This document shows positions 1-9,791 of a stretch of 64,000 nucleotides of DNA, piece after piece. The translations under genes were made by a program, and so were the position numbers. Position 1 is the first letter of the stretch, and each line of letters begins with the position of its first letter. Origin of the DNA: Termitomyces sp. T153 (taxonomy: Eukaryota > Basidiomycota > Agaricomycetes > Agaricales > Lyophyllaceae); contig JACKQL020000027.1 of NCBI GenBank assembly GCA_018296165.2, forward strand, positions 682,001 to 746,000, written 5' to 3'. The notes under the pieces were generated by a model. It saw only the letters and a list, made by a program, of their open reading frames with translations, was not told the origin of the DNA and ran no database searches.

Positions 1-660
1 ATCCTTCGATGTTTTCTCCCTATACTCAACCTCGAGGACCAAGCGTCCCACGACTTTTTGTTGGCCAACCTCTGCAACAGCCGCCCTTCTGCAGTGTCCC
101 TTAGCGACAGATTCCTGGGGTCCAACCACGTTTCGGACCAATTTCTCCCCAGAACCCTGGATTTTCATTGCCTGGACAGGCGTATTCGATGACGATGCCT
201 CCACAACATGGACCTATGGGCAATTTTTCTTAACAGTCATTAGGCAGTCGTCCAGTATCGCAACAAATGCCGAGTATGCAAAATATACAAATATCCAGAT
301 GATACAAGCTCAGCTTGGTTCGCAATACCAAGCAACGCGTTCGTGCTTCTTTTCTCATGCATCATATCTTACCTGCATTGACAGCTCGTTTCAGAATTTG
401 CTCAGTGCACGCACGATGGGTAGCCATGCGCGGCAAACAAAATACGGTGTTCTCGGAATAATCAGTGCTATTGTGAGTATATGTAGAGCTGTCACTTGTA
501 TCTGTCGCAAACTGGTTCCATTCAGATTTTCTTCCCGTTCGGCTTGCTTTGCTTGTTGTATGTTTTCCCAGGCTATTACAACCTTCGTATCCTGATGAAA
601 TTCCTTGATAAAGAAGAATTTTGCCCTAGATATCGATGTCGAGATACCAGCATAAATTCT
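1..660 (+). pseudogene. Broken upstream paralogue of the BRI3-like gene (5' end outside window)
   Basis: This is a tandem relative of the gene at 1200-1780. Its 3' part encodes the same core: a GSQYQA segment, then a cysteine/glycine stretch ending in GIISAI, a GT..AG intron from about 473, a hydrophobic FFPFGLLCLL exon and a KEEFCPRYRC tail. The proline/glutamine-rich N-terminal part (positions 3-240) lies in a different reading frame from the GSQYQA segment and contains in-frame stops at about 111 and 231, so the copy is probably a pseudogene. The left edge of the window cuts it, so its start cannot be seen. An unusual intron could in principle rescue part of the frame. The family call rests only on similarity to the neighbouring copy. 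Confidence 0.5.
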
Positions 661-1199
661 GAAGGAATGTTCAAGTATTTTTGTGTAAGTCGCTTTCTAT
701 CTGTGTTACAATTTGTCAATTATAGCTTCTCTGTTTGCAGATCGCATGCAATGCATACAAGGTACATATGTACGATTTATGGTATAGGTTCTCACATGGA
801 CTTTTTTCACGATTCTCTTCACCTGAATGAATGAATCGCGCTGTTAATGATACTTGTCGCAAATGGGCAGCAATGAGTTCCAATTGCCAGGTCTCGTGTT
901 GCATAGAGGACTCGACTCGACAACATTCCAGCAAATACATTGTGCCTATCTTTCTCAAGAAATGGGTCCGGTTTCACCTCCACGCGACATTAAGATCGTG
1001 TACAGCCCATCCATTATGCATATATACACAGCCCATTCTTACATGCAGAACTGCTATGAGCGAACCAGCCGCGCCGGCCTCTCCGCTGCGTGGTTCGCGG
1101 AAACACAGCCATATTTATTAATTCTTTCAATCAACCAGTCTCTATCTTTCTCCTTTACTTGAAACTCCCTTAGCATTTCGCTGAGGTATACTTGACACA

Positions 1200-1780
1200 A
1201 TGATGATCGATGCCAAAACCCAGGAAGTGCAACCTCCAATGGCTTCTGTGCCGCCTCCAGAATACTCTATCACTCAACCGTCTCTGAGTCAGCCAGCACC
1301 GTCTCAGCCAGAACCTCAGGCACGATTGCAGCTTCCTGCTCAACCCCAGTGGCAATCACCCGCTCAATTCCAGCAACGCTCAACCCCTCATCCCCAAACA
1401 GGTCTAGCTGCTGCTGCTGAACTCGGCGAGCAATACCGAGCTGCTCGTATGTTTGTTCTTGTTACTTTCGATGAATGTGGGCCTCTACAACCTCAACTTA
1501 TTATAGAATTTGCGAAGTGCGCTCAGGGTGAGCATAACAGGGAGACAAAATATGGTATATGCGGGATTATCACGGCAGTGGTGAGTATCTGGATCATAAC
1601 CTGATAGCCATCTACTCACAAATTCTTTCGCATCGCGCCCCATAGGTCTGTTTCCCAATTGGTCTAATTTGTTTGTGGTAAGTGAACACAAACCGATTTT
1701 TGTTGGTCTCTCACCAAAACTTTGCGCAACCTAGTATGGACAAAGAAGAGGTTTGCACAAGATGTGGGAATAAATTATGA
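1200..1780 (+). CDS. Small BRI3-like membrane protein, four exons
   Basis: Exons 1200-1446, 1507-1580, 1646-1677 and 1735-1780 join in frame to give about 132 residues ending at a TGA. All three introns are GT..AG and 57-65 nt long, which is usual for mushrooms. The N-terminal half is rich in Pro, Gln and Ser and looks disordered. The C-terminal half has a conserved cysteine, a KYGICGIITAV segment running into the hydrophobic stretch VCFPIGLICLC, and a final CTRCG motif. That layout (hydrophobic hairpin between cysteine pairs, CxxCG end) resembles the Brain protein I3 / LITAF-like group, whose members sit on late endosomal or lysosomal membranes. A specific function here is not established. 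A decayed tandem copy lies upstream at 1-660. Confidence 0.7.
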
Positions 1781-2237
1781 TCTTTCCGTTCACCGTCATC
1801 TAAGCTCTGCTTTTGGTTACCTTTCTTATGATACCACTAGTATACTTATTCAATTATTCTCGCGATTCATACCGGTCTTGTCACGGGTATCCATGTATAT
1901 ATAGCTTGCTCAGACTATCAGTATACACATGAAACAGACATCCGTGATGTGATTGTCTACTAATTATCATCACGCGCTTTTGACGTGTAATTGATCATAC
2001 GCGTAGCAGTCAAGCTGAGTCTCCTCGGGGAACATCCTTCGGAAGAGGAACCTGAATGACCCTTTTGCGGACCGTGGTACTTAGGTCAAAAGTAAACTGG
2101 CCAATGCAGTAGCCATATAGTGATATAGTGAGCTGAATACATAAAGCTATTATAAATTCAGAATATAGATAATACTACGTTTGTTCCGTTGTCCGTTCCC
2201 TAGGTGTTCGAGATATCAACATCAGTTACCCAGCCTT
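1781..2237. other. Convergent intergenic region, no gene seen
   Basis: This is the space between the 3' ends of the plus-strand BRI3-like gene and the minus-strand CorA-like gene. I see no conserved coding frame or RNA gene in it. It would have to hold both 3' untranslated regions. Confidence 0.5.
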
Positions 2238-4512
2238 CTATTGAGAACCCGGATTATTTCTTTGTCCATTCTCCCGCAAACAGGTCTCTCTCAGCATCAT
2301 GATCGGCCATCCGATACGCCCAAGTACCCGCCACATAAGGGAGGGCTCGGTCTCGGCGCGCTGACTTGGATCTCGTTCGAACTGAACTGTACCAATTGCC
2401 CAACAGGTAATGATAGTCAATGGTACAGCTATAGCCAGGTAGTGAGGGATTGTGCCGTATGTACCAGGGTTGATCTCTCCAACATTCATTCCAAATATTG
2501 TCTGGAAGATAAGTCGGTAGGAGGAAACAGTGTATAAAGAGAGGAACTTACAGCAACAAGGGAGGCAGGAAGGAAGAACATGGTGAGATAGGCGATTTGT
2601 TTCATTGCTATCAAATCATGTAGTAATAATAATAGGCATTGATAAAAACGTACCAGCACTGTCATTCATGGAAGCCCGGGTTAGTTGTTGCGTCCGTCGA
2701 CTGTCTTCAATGTTGACACTGCTGAATGCCTAAAGAAGCAAGCCATTGAACTTGAAATCCCTGGGTGATGATTATGCTACTCACGAGGTTCATCACATTT
2801 TTGAGCCGTTTTATCTGCATTGAACGCGCCATGTTAAGGCGCTCAATCTCGCTGAGCAAGTTGTTACATTCCTTCTCCATATGCCCTTTGGAACGTTCGC
2901 GGAGTTGCGGCGTGTAGCGTGGATTGTCAAGCCCTGGGAATGGAGTCTTGAGCACAAAGATGACAGACTTGCGGAAGTCCTCGAGCAGAGAACCATAATG
3001 CAGGAGATGAGCTTGAATGATATGGAGTTCTTGCGTGAGATCGATGTCGTTCAAATTGATCACACGAGATTCCTAATACGATGAGATCCATGAATAGATT
3101 GGGATGGGAAGGAAGACACTTACAACCCAACAAATATGTGTATACAGCACTTCGAGCACTTCATCCCATGCATATAGCGCATACCATAGGAGAGACAGGA
3201 ACACAAGGGTCGGATCATCATATTCCGCAAACATATTGCTCCAATAAACGGAATGACCCACGGCATTCAAGCGGGAATGGAGGGATGCAGCGGGAGTAGA
3301 ACGATGCTCGTGGCCAGGATGGTATGAGATGATGGTGCTGCTGTTGTGTGAGCGTACCATGTGGAGTGCAAGGAGGTCAGGGAGGAGGATGCGGTCGCCT
3401 AATAATCAACTGAGTTGATATCACTTTCTGGTCATTCGAACACAATGCAACTAACTTGACCGAATGAACAAGGGTGCTTGTGCGTCAATGACTTGATCTG
3501 TGTTGGGTAGTACTGGTAGGTGACTCATAGAACTTGCGGTCAGACTTGAAGTGGAAGAGACAGGGGTCGGGTTTGGCATGGTGCGTATAAAAGTCAGGGA
3601 GATCGTAATATCTGGAAGGGGCTGAGGGTCATAGTGGTGAGAAGGACGGCAACACATACGATCACTATGGTTTGATATGACTTGCTCTTGGTATCTCGAC
3701 GGTATCCATCCGATCGAAGAGGAGAAATAAAAGGGTTCAATGTAGTATCTAACAAGGACGGTGAATGGAATTGAGAGCACAAACAACCACTTACTTCGTG
3801 CCAAGCATTTGAAGCACTGGTCCTGTAAGATTTTCCAAGAACATGGCTCTCAGTCGAGTACCTTTAGGTCGCTGGATGTGGATGAATGTGTTCAGTTTAT
3901 AATAAAGATTGAGAGCTCTCACAGGTTTCATCATGAACTCCCAATGGCTATCCTTACTTCTAGAAGATACTTGCACACTATTAGACATAGCAAATTCTCC
4001 ATTCTCGTCCACATCAACATAATGTATTGTGCAAGTTTCATCTTTTTTCTTCTCAATGATCCTGGATATTCTGCTGCGTTTCTGCTGATCCCGCGTCCAG
4101 TTCGGAAAATGGGACTGGGGATAGTCAGACCAACATCTACGGCAGTTTGCTGGGTTTATGTGTTCGCATAGTTGTGTAGGAAGGGCTGGTCTATGGTCGT
4201 CGAGTTGTTCAGAATTAATCTGCATTGAGTGAGTGTAACAATACGGCTTGCCGAGACGACAGAACTCACTGGATCATTGAGATCGAGAAAAGGCCATGGA
4301 CCTGTTCAATAAGTTTGGCTCATCATCGTATGAAGTTCTTCCCACTCACCAGAAGGGGCAGCGTGTCGATGACTAGGTGCAGGAATCCGTGGTGGCATAT
4401 TTTCCCCAATGAAGGGCATGATACTATTCCAGTAACTTTGGTCCGCCGTCACTGAACGCGATGGCTTCTGCCTCATTTGCGCCTGATGCATGGGGGACTG
4501 CGTGTGCTGCAT
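2238..4512 (-). CDS. CorA-like Mg2+/divalent metal transporter, about eleven exons
   Basis: Minus-strand exons, 5' to 3', are 4512-4350, 4301-4270, 4219-3923, 3871-3796, 3747-3660, 3611 to about 3459, 3398-3124, 3072-2785, 2718-2654, 2607-2552 and 2501-2238. They are separated by short GT..AG introns of roughly 40-65 nt; the junction near 3398/3459 is the least certain. The start at 4512 is the first Met of the open N-terminal exon. The C-terminus has the CorA layout: a long helical segment (RLKNVMNLV...), a first membrane helix with KQIAYLTMFFLPASLVA, the signature FGMN in the exon starting at 2501, then a second helix around PHYLAIAVPLTIITCWAI. CorA proteins form pentameric divalent-cation channels; family members of this fungal type often lack a proven substrate. 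No in-frame stop was seen in the exons checked. Confidence 0.75.
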
Positions 4513-5362
4513 GCGGTATTTTCGAAACGGTGTAGGGGGTGTCGATTGTAATAAACGCGCAACGATCTAGACGTCAATATTTTTTGAAGGTCAACGTTTG
4601 TGATTCCAGATACATATGCATGTGATCTTGCTGCGAGATTACAAACCCTCGTATGACCAGCGATCCTCTTCCACAAATTAAAACAGCACTCCACACTTAG
4701 GATAAGGTGTATCAACTGTTCCGTATATTCAAGTTGTATCCAACATGTTCTCGTTTCTGAGCCCGAGGCAGCCAGAAGACGTGGGGAAAGGTCGAGAAGC
4801 GTGATCCGCTTTTTAGTCAATTCCCTAACTGACTAGTTTGAGAAAGGTACATACAATGCGCACGTTACTTACAAATAATACAGCACTTCGCTCGAAGTTC
4901 CTATTGTTGATGTCATGCTCAGTACAAGCGCCGGTTTCATCATTTTCCTCTAAATGATCTATGTCAAATTGCATATTCAGCGCTGGCTGGTCAAGCGTCA
5001 TGTCACCTCATTGTCTCCCTACATGATGACCAAAGGTTACTGGACTCTGCTGGTCTGCTCGTTTCTTAATCTTGTTTGACAGAACTCATGCTTTGGCCTG
5101 GTGATGGCTTGCAGTAAAATACTGATGCCCACTGCCACTCTCACCCTTAGCACGGAGCGGCAATACTATAAACGCCGTTTACTCTCTGCGGTCAACACCT
5201 TTTCGGACATTATCCTGTTCCGCTGCTGCCCTTCTCTGCCTTGGCTCTTCTCAATGCATCATCCATCTCAAAAAAGGAGTGAAGCACTTCGTGTATTAGT
5301 TGCCTTTTCAACGGGAGCGTGAAGACTACTAAGAATTATTTTTTTTTCTATTTGCATTCACG
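4513..5362. other. Divergent intergenic region
   Basis: This lies between the start of the minus-strand CorA-like gene and the plus-strand permease pseudogene. Open frames on both strands here (for example minus 4820-4473 and plus 5101-5322) match no family I recognise and lack convincing splice structure. The region would hold the CorA-like promoter. Confidence 0.4.
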
Positions 5363-6305
5363 ATGATAACAGGTTATTCGATGGCAACATTGGTTATCTT
5401 CATGATTTCCTTTACTTCCGTTATATTCCTCGTTTATATTCCCCTTCGCGCTTCTATACAAACACCTGCCAACCTCACGACCGCTCCCATCTTTGCCATT
5501 GGTGTCTTATGGGCAGCACGATGCTTGGGACCTAGTACAATGAGGACTCCTATCGATGACGTCATTCTCTATTCTTTCATTTTACAGATCAGAGACGGCA
5601 TAGTGTATGTTATTTGGTTCCTTTTGGCCCCTTCATTCGACGGTCTGAAAATCTGATCATTTTGTATCGTTCAGTGACACTGATGGTGTCAAGCCGTACA
5701 ACATCCTCGTCCTATTCTTTTCCTTTGCTTACATGGCAGTCACCTTGGTGTCCTCCAAGCTGCAGCGCTCTGGATTAGTAATAAAGGAAGCTTTCACAGA
5801 TACAAGCTGTATTTCTACTTCTACCTCTTGCTAACCGCTTTGAGTGTTTGTCTTGGTAATGATCCAGTCATTCTTTCTGGAACGGCGTTCCTTTTATACC
5901 ATTATATTGTGGCTTAATTCTGTATCATGGCTTATAGCTGAGTTTGCAGTTGCAGATACTGCGAGCATGGTTCTCTTTGTTGGAAATCCCACCAATGCTG
6001 TCATCTGCGAGGGCTTGTTGGTAAAGAACGCGGCTTTCACTGCTTATACTATTCTGCCTTTCTTGGGATGCAGCATGATTTGCCTTGCTGTACTTGTCCG
6101 CAAGCACAAGTATATACCACATTGCCTAAGTGTGACCGATGGTCTCTACGTTAGATCTGTCCTTCTCGAGATGATTGGTGTATGTGTTGGCGGTGCGCTT
6201 CTGAGGACATGTCTCATTGTCATCATTATTGTCAGCTCCTTCCATATTGATGCCCTCCCGTTTGCTCGAAATTGCAAGTGGTTCTCTGCGGACGACTGTG
6301 GGTAG
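5363..6305 (+). pseudogene. Decayed ArsB/NhaD-type (citrate/arsenite permease superfamily) membrane transporter
   Basis: The sequence encodes fragments of a multi-spanning permease in changing frames. A start at 5363 leads into hydrophobic helices and the segment TMRTPIDDVILYSFILQIRD; a short intron probably ends near 5674. The frame then breaks around 5735-5750, where the continuation GVLQAAALWISNKG lies in another frame. This is followed by GNDPVILSGTAFLLY (about 5850-5895). A second shift occurs near 5895, leading to WLIAEFAVADTASMVLF, GNPTNAVICEG and AFTAYTILPFLGC. The GNDPVILSGT and NPTN...CEG motifs are typical of the ArsB/NhaD permease superfamily in basidiomycetes. At the 3' end the protein stops soon after SSFHIDALPFA, so the remaining helices are missing. 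Two frameshifts and the truncation make function unlikely. Confidence 0.65.
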
Positions 6306-6749
6306 AGTGGGCACGAGTGAAAACGCACCGAACAACATCACACTCCAGGCAGCAGATATCATTAATCACAATACACATACTTCCAACATCCATGTTACCA
6401 CCCAAATTGATTGTTAATGAACACTATACCCCAGCCTGCAGGACAATCGTCAACAATCTCTGCTCCTGGTACTCTAGGACATACTCTAAACTTGTGTAGG
6501 GCTAGTAATTATGTCGGCAGAGATGCCTGTATTATATGGTTCAACTGTGAAGATAGAAGCAGTCATGGCCCTGATGGACATCGGGTCATATCCAAGGACC
6601 TACTCGATATAATAGTTTATCATCTGGACTTCTGTGTACAAATTGATCAGAATGAAGGGTTTTAGTCTGTCGGTTCAACTCCAAAAATTACATTAGCGAT
6701 TTCTTTGGAGCTGGTAGTCTCTACAGTTATTTGAAGAGAAAGCAAAATA
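6306..6749. other. Intergenic, no gene seen
   Basis: Nothing recognisable lies between the permease pseudogene and the tRNA gene. The base composition becomes more AT-rich towards the right. Confidence 0.5.
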
Positions 6750-6829
6750 TGAGTCGACCCAGGCTCGAACTGAGGACCTTCTGTGAAATCATGTAAGACA
6801 GATGCGATAACCAACTACGCCATCGACCC
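6750..6829 (-). tRNA. tRNA-Val (anticodon UAC) with a 6-nt intron
   Basis: The minus strand from 6829 folds as a full cloverleaf. The acceptor stem is GGGTCGA pairing with TCGACTC (one G-T pair). The D stem is GCG/CGC with loop TAGTTGGTTAT. The anticodon stem is TCTGT/ACAGA, and the T stem CTCAG/CTGGG carries a TTCGAGC loop. The discriminator is A at 6750. The anticodon loop reads C-T-TAC-A, then the extra TGATTT, then C, which places a 6-nt intron after position 37 as in other eukaryotic nuclear tRNAs. The mature length would be 74 nt without CCA. The internal A and B boxes are intact, so it may be functional. It marks the border between the gene region and the repeat block. Confidence 0.9.
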
Positions 6830-7029
6830 TTATAATTACAAAGGTTTAATTTACAATGGCTGGATTAAAATATGCTATTTTCATAAAGACCAATTTGGAA
6901 AGGATAGAGGTCGTGTTCGACCACGTGTTTTCGCGAACCTAGAGGAGGAGCTTTCTGGAACAGTCTCTCAGGGACTCACTACAACTATGCTTCTTCAGGT
7001 GAGTGTGGAACAATCTCTGGAAGCACCCC

Positions 7030-8009
7030 GCTACAAATGAGCTTCCGAATCAGAACGCGATTTTTCATAATCTTAAGGGTCGATGGTATAATTGGGAAGG
7101 AAGCTCTTTCTGCGGACCCCTGCCTACATAGTAGGTAGTATTTTTTATTTATTTTTCTTTCTGATCAATCCTCTGGCATCTAGTTTTTTTTTACAAATTA
7201 GTACTACTAAACTAACTATTTTAACAATAGTTCTATTTGCAGCCTATCCAGAAATGTTTGATTTCTTAATTGATGATTTTTAATCTAGATTATACTCAAT
7301 AATACTCCTCTCCCCTCATAAAAAGGCTAGGTGGTGCCTTATCTTTTGATTGATAAGAAAGGAGTAACTATGTACTACATACTACATACTAGGGATCAAA
7401 GAATTTTGGGAATTAAGATGTATAATCATATTTAAAGTATCTAGGGGTCAGATTCTTGCTTGATAGACATTCAGCACTTATCTATTATGTTTGTGGCTAC
7501 CCAACTATGCATTACCATTTTGTGACATCTTCTCAAATACCTTAAAGTTCAAAAGGATTAACTCAGTTATTTTTCATCTTTCCTTGATTCTAAAAGAGAT
7601 AAGGGTCTTAAACAAAATATTACCAACATTTGGTACATTGGAGAAACACATCCTATTGATCCTTTCATACTGGAAGGTCTACCCCTGTTTGGAATTAACC
7701 CTAAAGAGTCCCTTTCCCCTTATAAATCCCTTGGCTTTTTGAGTTCCTACTTTCTGGATTAGAAGTCTAAATAGAAAGAGGAGCAAGGGATTCTTTTTGG
7801 GGACTGAAAATATCATTTAATCATGCTTGGCTGCAAATTGACTTCACTTGTACTAGAGTATTCCTTGCAATTTCTCTGGGTCTCTTCTATTGAATCTTTG
7901 CCATACCTCCTTATTAAGGGAAAAAGGAGGCTTTGACAAAGCATAAAGGCAATAGTTAAATAGATAAGGAGCTTTGTAAAAATTGAAAAGTAAAAGTATT
8001 TTATAAACC
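7030..8009. other. AT-rich block, possibly organelle- or plasmid-derived
   Basis: Composition changes abruptly to AT-rich here. There is no intact gene. One plus-strand frame at about 7600-7762 stays open for over 50 codons and includes NIWYIGETHPIDPF and LFGINPKESLSPYKS, a segment I do not recognise. The right border is the AAACC target duplication of Copia-1. The DNA that originally followed that insertion is now at 37980-38475, and it reads best with TGA as Trp. An origin from mitochondrial DNA or a mitochondrial plasmid is an inference. At 7078-7098 there is a short resemblance to the 5' half of a tRNA. Confidence 0.35.
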
Positions 8010-8362
8010 TGTTAAGACTCCAGTCAATACACCAGATTAATGCACCATCAACCTCATATCATGGCTGACTCTGTGACACAAGAACATCCCCTGACCCTCT
8101 ACTACATTACAATGACACCATTGTCTCCCATTGTCTATAGATCTTTATATATATGAGTATCTCACATATGATACCCTCAGTCACTTGTATTCAACTGAGG
8201 GTGAGTTATTTTATTGCATATCACACACAATGGACTCTGACATCATACCATAGATATATACTTACTTATCATTCAGGTATGATGAATTATCAGTCACTTG
8301 TATTTGACTGAGAATATATACTTATTTATCATTTAGTGTGATAGCATCATAAGGTTCTAACA
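8010..8362 (+). repeat. Copia-1 5' LTR
   Basis: 353 bp beginning TGTTAAGACTCC and ending GGTTCTAACA. It is roughly 90 percent identical by eye to the inverted copy at 38481-38829, with most differences being transitions. It is preceded by AAACC (8005-8009), which is repeated as the complement outside the other LTR (38476-38480). This identifies the pair as the two LTRs of a single insertion. Inside the LTR, two similar CAGTCACTTGTATT motifs sit about 115 bp apart. Confidence 0.9.
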
Positions 8363-8608
8363 GTTTTGGGACTTTGCTGCTGCACTTTTTAAAAAGTGAT
8401 GACATTGAATCCTTAGACACTCCACATATTACACTGCTGGACCCTGAGTCCTGATTAACTGCACCTATCAGAACATGTACCTGTCTTGTCCATACATGTT
8501 TGCATACCTGCACACTATTGTCTATCTAGGAAGTCTTTGTTCTACAAGAACTCTTTGTTTCCTAAAACTCCTTCCCCCCAAAATCCTCATTAACTCTACA
8601 TAAGGCTC

Positions 8609-9106
8609 ATGAGATCTGATACCACCTCCCCTGCCTCTATAATCAACACCAATGCCACATATCCCTGCATTTGCCCCACAAAGCTAAATGTGCACTGGCT
8701 TACAACTATAGCTTCTTTTGATCATACAACTGGGGAGTTTACAAAGTGGTTGACTAGACTTGAGATCTTCCTCCAACAGAGCAGATTAGACCATTATGTG
8801 TTCATGCCTGAAAACAAACTGGATCATCTAGTAACTAAATCCAACCCCTCCTTTGAACCTGTAGCTCATGCAAACTGGCTCACAAACAGCAATCTCATCA
8901 TTGGTGTCATCTGTATGGCTGTGTCTGAAGTGGAACAGGATGGTCTAGCAATGGACGGCACTGCCAAGGAATGTTACAACATTCTGAAAGCTAGAGCTCA
9001 CCAAGAAGGTCCTGTCAAGCAGGTTGCTCTCATTTATGAGGCCTTAACCACTTATGCATCTGTTGCCGAGCCCATTGAAACTACAGCACAAAAAATCAGC
9101 AACCTC
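8609..9106 (+). pseudogene. Copia-1 gag, N-terminal part (interrupted)
   Basis: The open frame starts at a Met at 8609 and encodes a Copia-type capsid region (around residues 40-160: FTKWLTRLEIFLQQ, HANWLTNSNLIIGVI, AKECYNILKARAH). It is cut after ...AQKISNL by the CACTA-like element at 9107. After removal of that element and one copy of the CTC duplication, the reading continues at 36566 as INHAFAIGAI in the same frame. Gag would form the particle shell of the retrotransposon. Codons beyond 9106 in this frame belong to the inserted element. Confidence 0.8.
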
Positions 9107-9791
9107 CACTGCTGGCAGCTGAACCTGTTTCCTAGGGAAAAATTGATCAGGAAACCTGTCACTCAGTTTCCAGATAATTTTTCCTGAGTAAATATGTAAG
9201 CAATTTTTCATAGAAACTTTTTAGGAAAAGTTGATTTTCATTTCCCAAGTGTTTCCAACATATAGATATTACCTTTTGTTGAGCCTTTTTCCAACAGCAA
9301 TATATAGAAAATTTAATAAAAAAATCAATTTCTCTCAAAAACAGAGATGGAAGATGTCCAACTATCTCTTTAAGTATTCCTCAAGAAAAAACATATTCTT
9401 TGAGCTCTGTAGATATTGATGTTGAGGGCTTCTGAATTGATGGGGGTGGGTGTTGGAGTGGCAGTGGCTGGGTCCAGAGTTGTGGTGGGGTTGCTGGGAG
9501 GGGTCTGACATTGTTGGTTGGGATACTGTGGGCCTTTGTATTGATTTAGGGTATGTTGGAAGGAAGCCATCAAGTTTTGTTCAAGAGGAACCAGGGCAGA
9601 GGAGCACTTTCCTCCCTTTCTTGGTTGTGCTTGAGGCTTTTGAGCTTTGTAAACAAGGAAAAAACCCTGAAAAATATGTACAATAGAAATTTGCCAAAGC
9701 AACAGTAATTGACATGACAGTGAGTAGCTCAGGGAGTTGATAAGGAAGTCCACATCAACTTGTTGTCAACATGAGAGGTGAGTTGATAGCT
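9107..9791 (+). repeat. Left terminal inverted repeat of the CACTA-like element
   Basis: This matches the reverse complement of 36092-36562 from CACTGCTGG through the segment GAGAGGTGAGTTGATAGCT at its inner end. The left copy has about 230 extra bp (roughly 9413-9645) that the right copy lacks. The extra piece is flanked by near-identical TTTGAGCTCTGTA and TTTGAGCTTTGTA, as if inserted with a target duplication or lost from the other end. Confidence 0.85.

Noticed and set aside
7092..7283. 63-codon hydrophobic ORF (KLFLRTPAYIVGSIF...)
   Set aside because: It lies in an AT-rich block, where hydrophobic frames arise by chance, and no homology pattern is visible.
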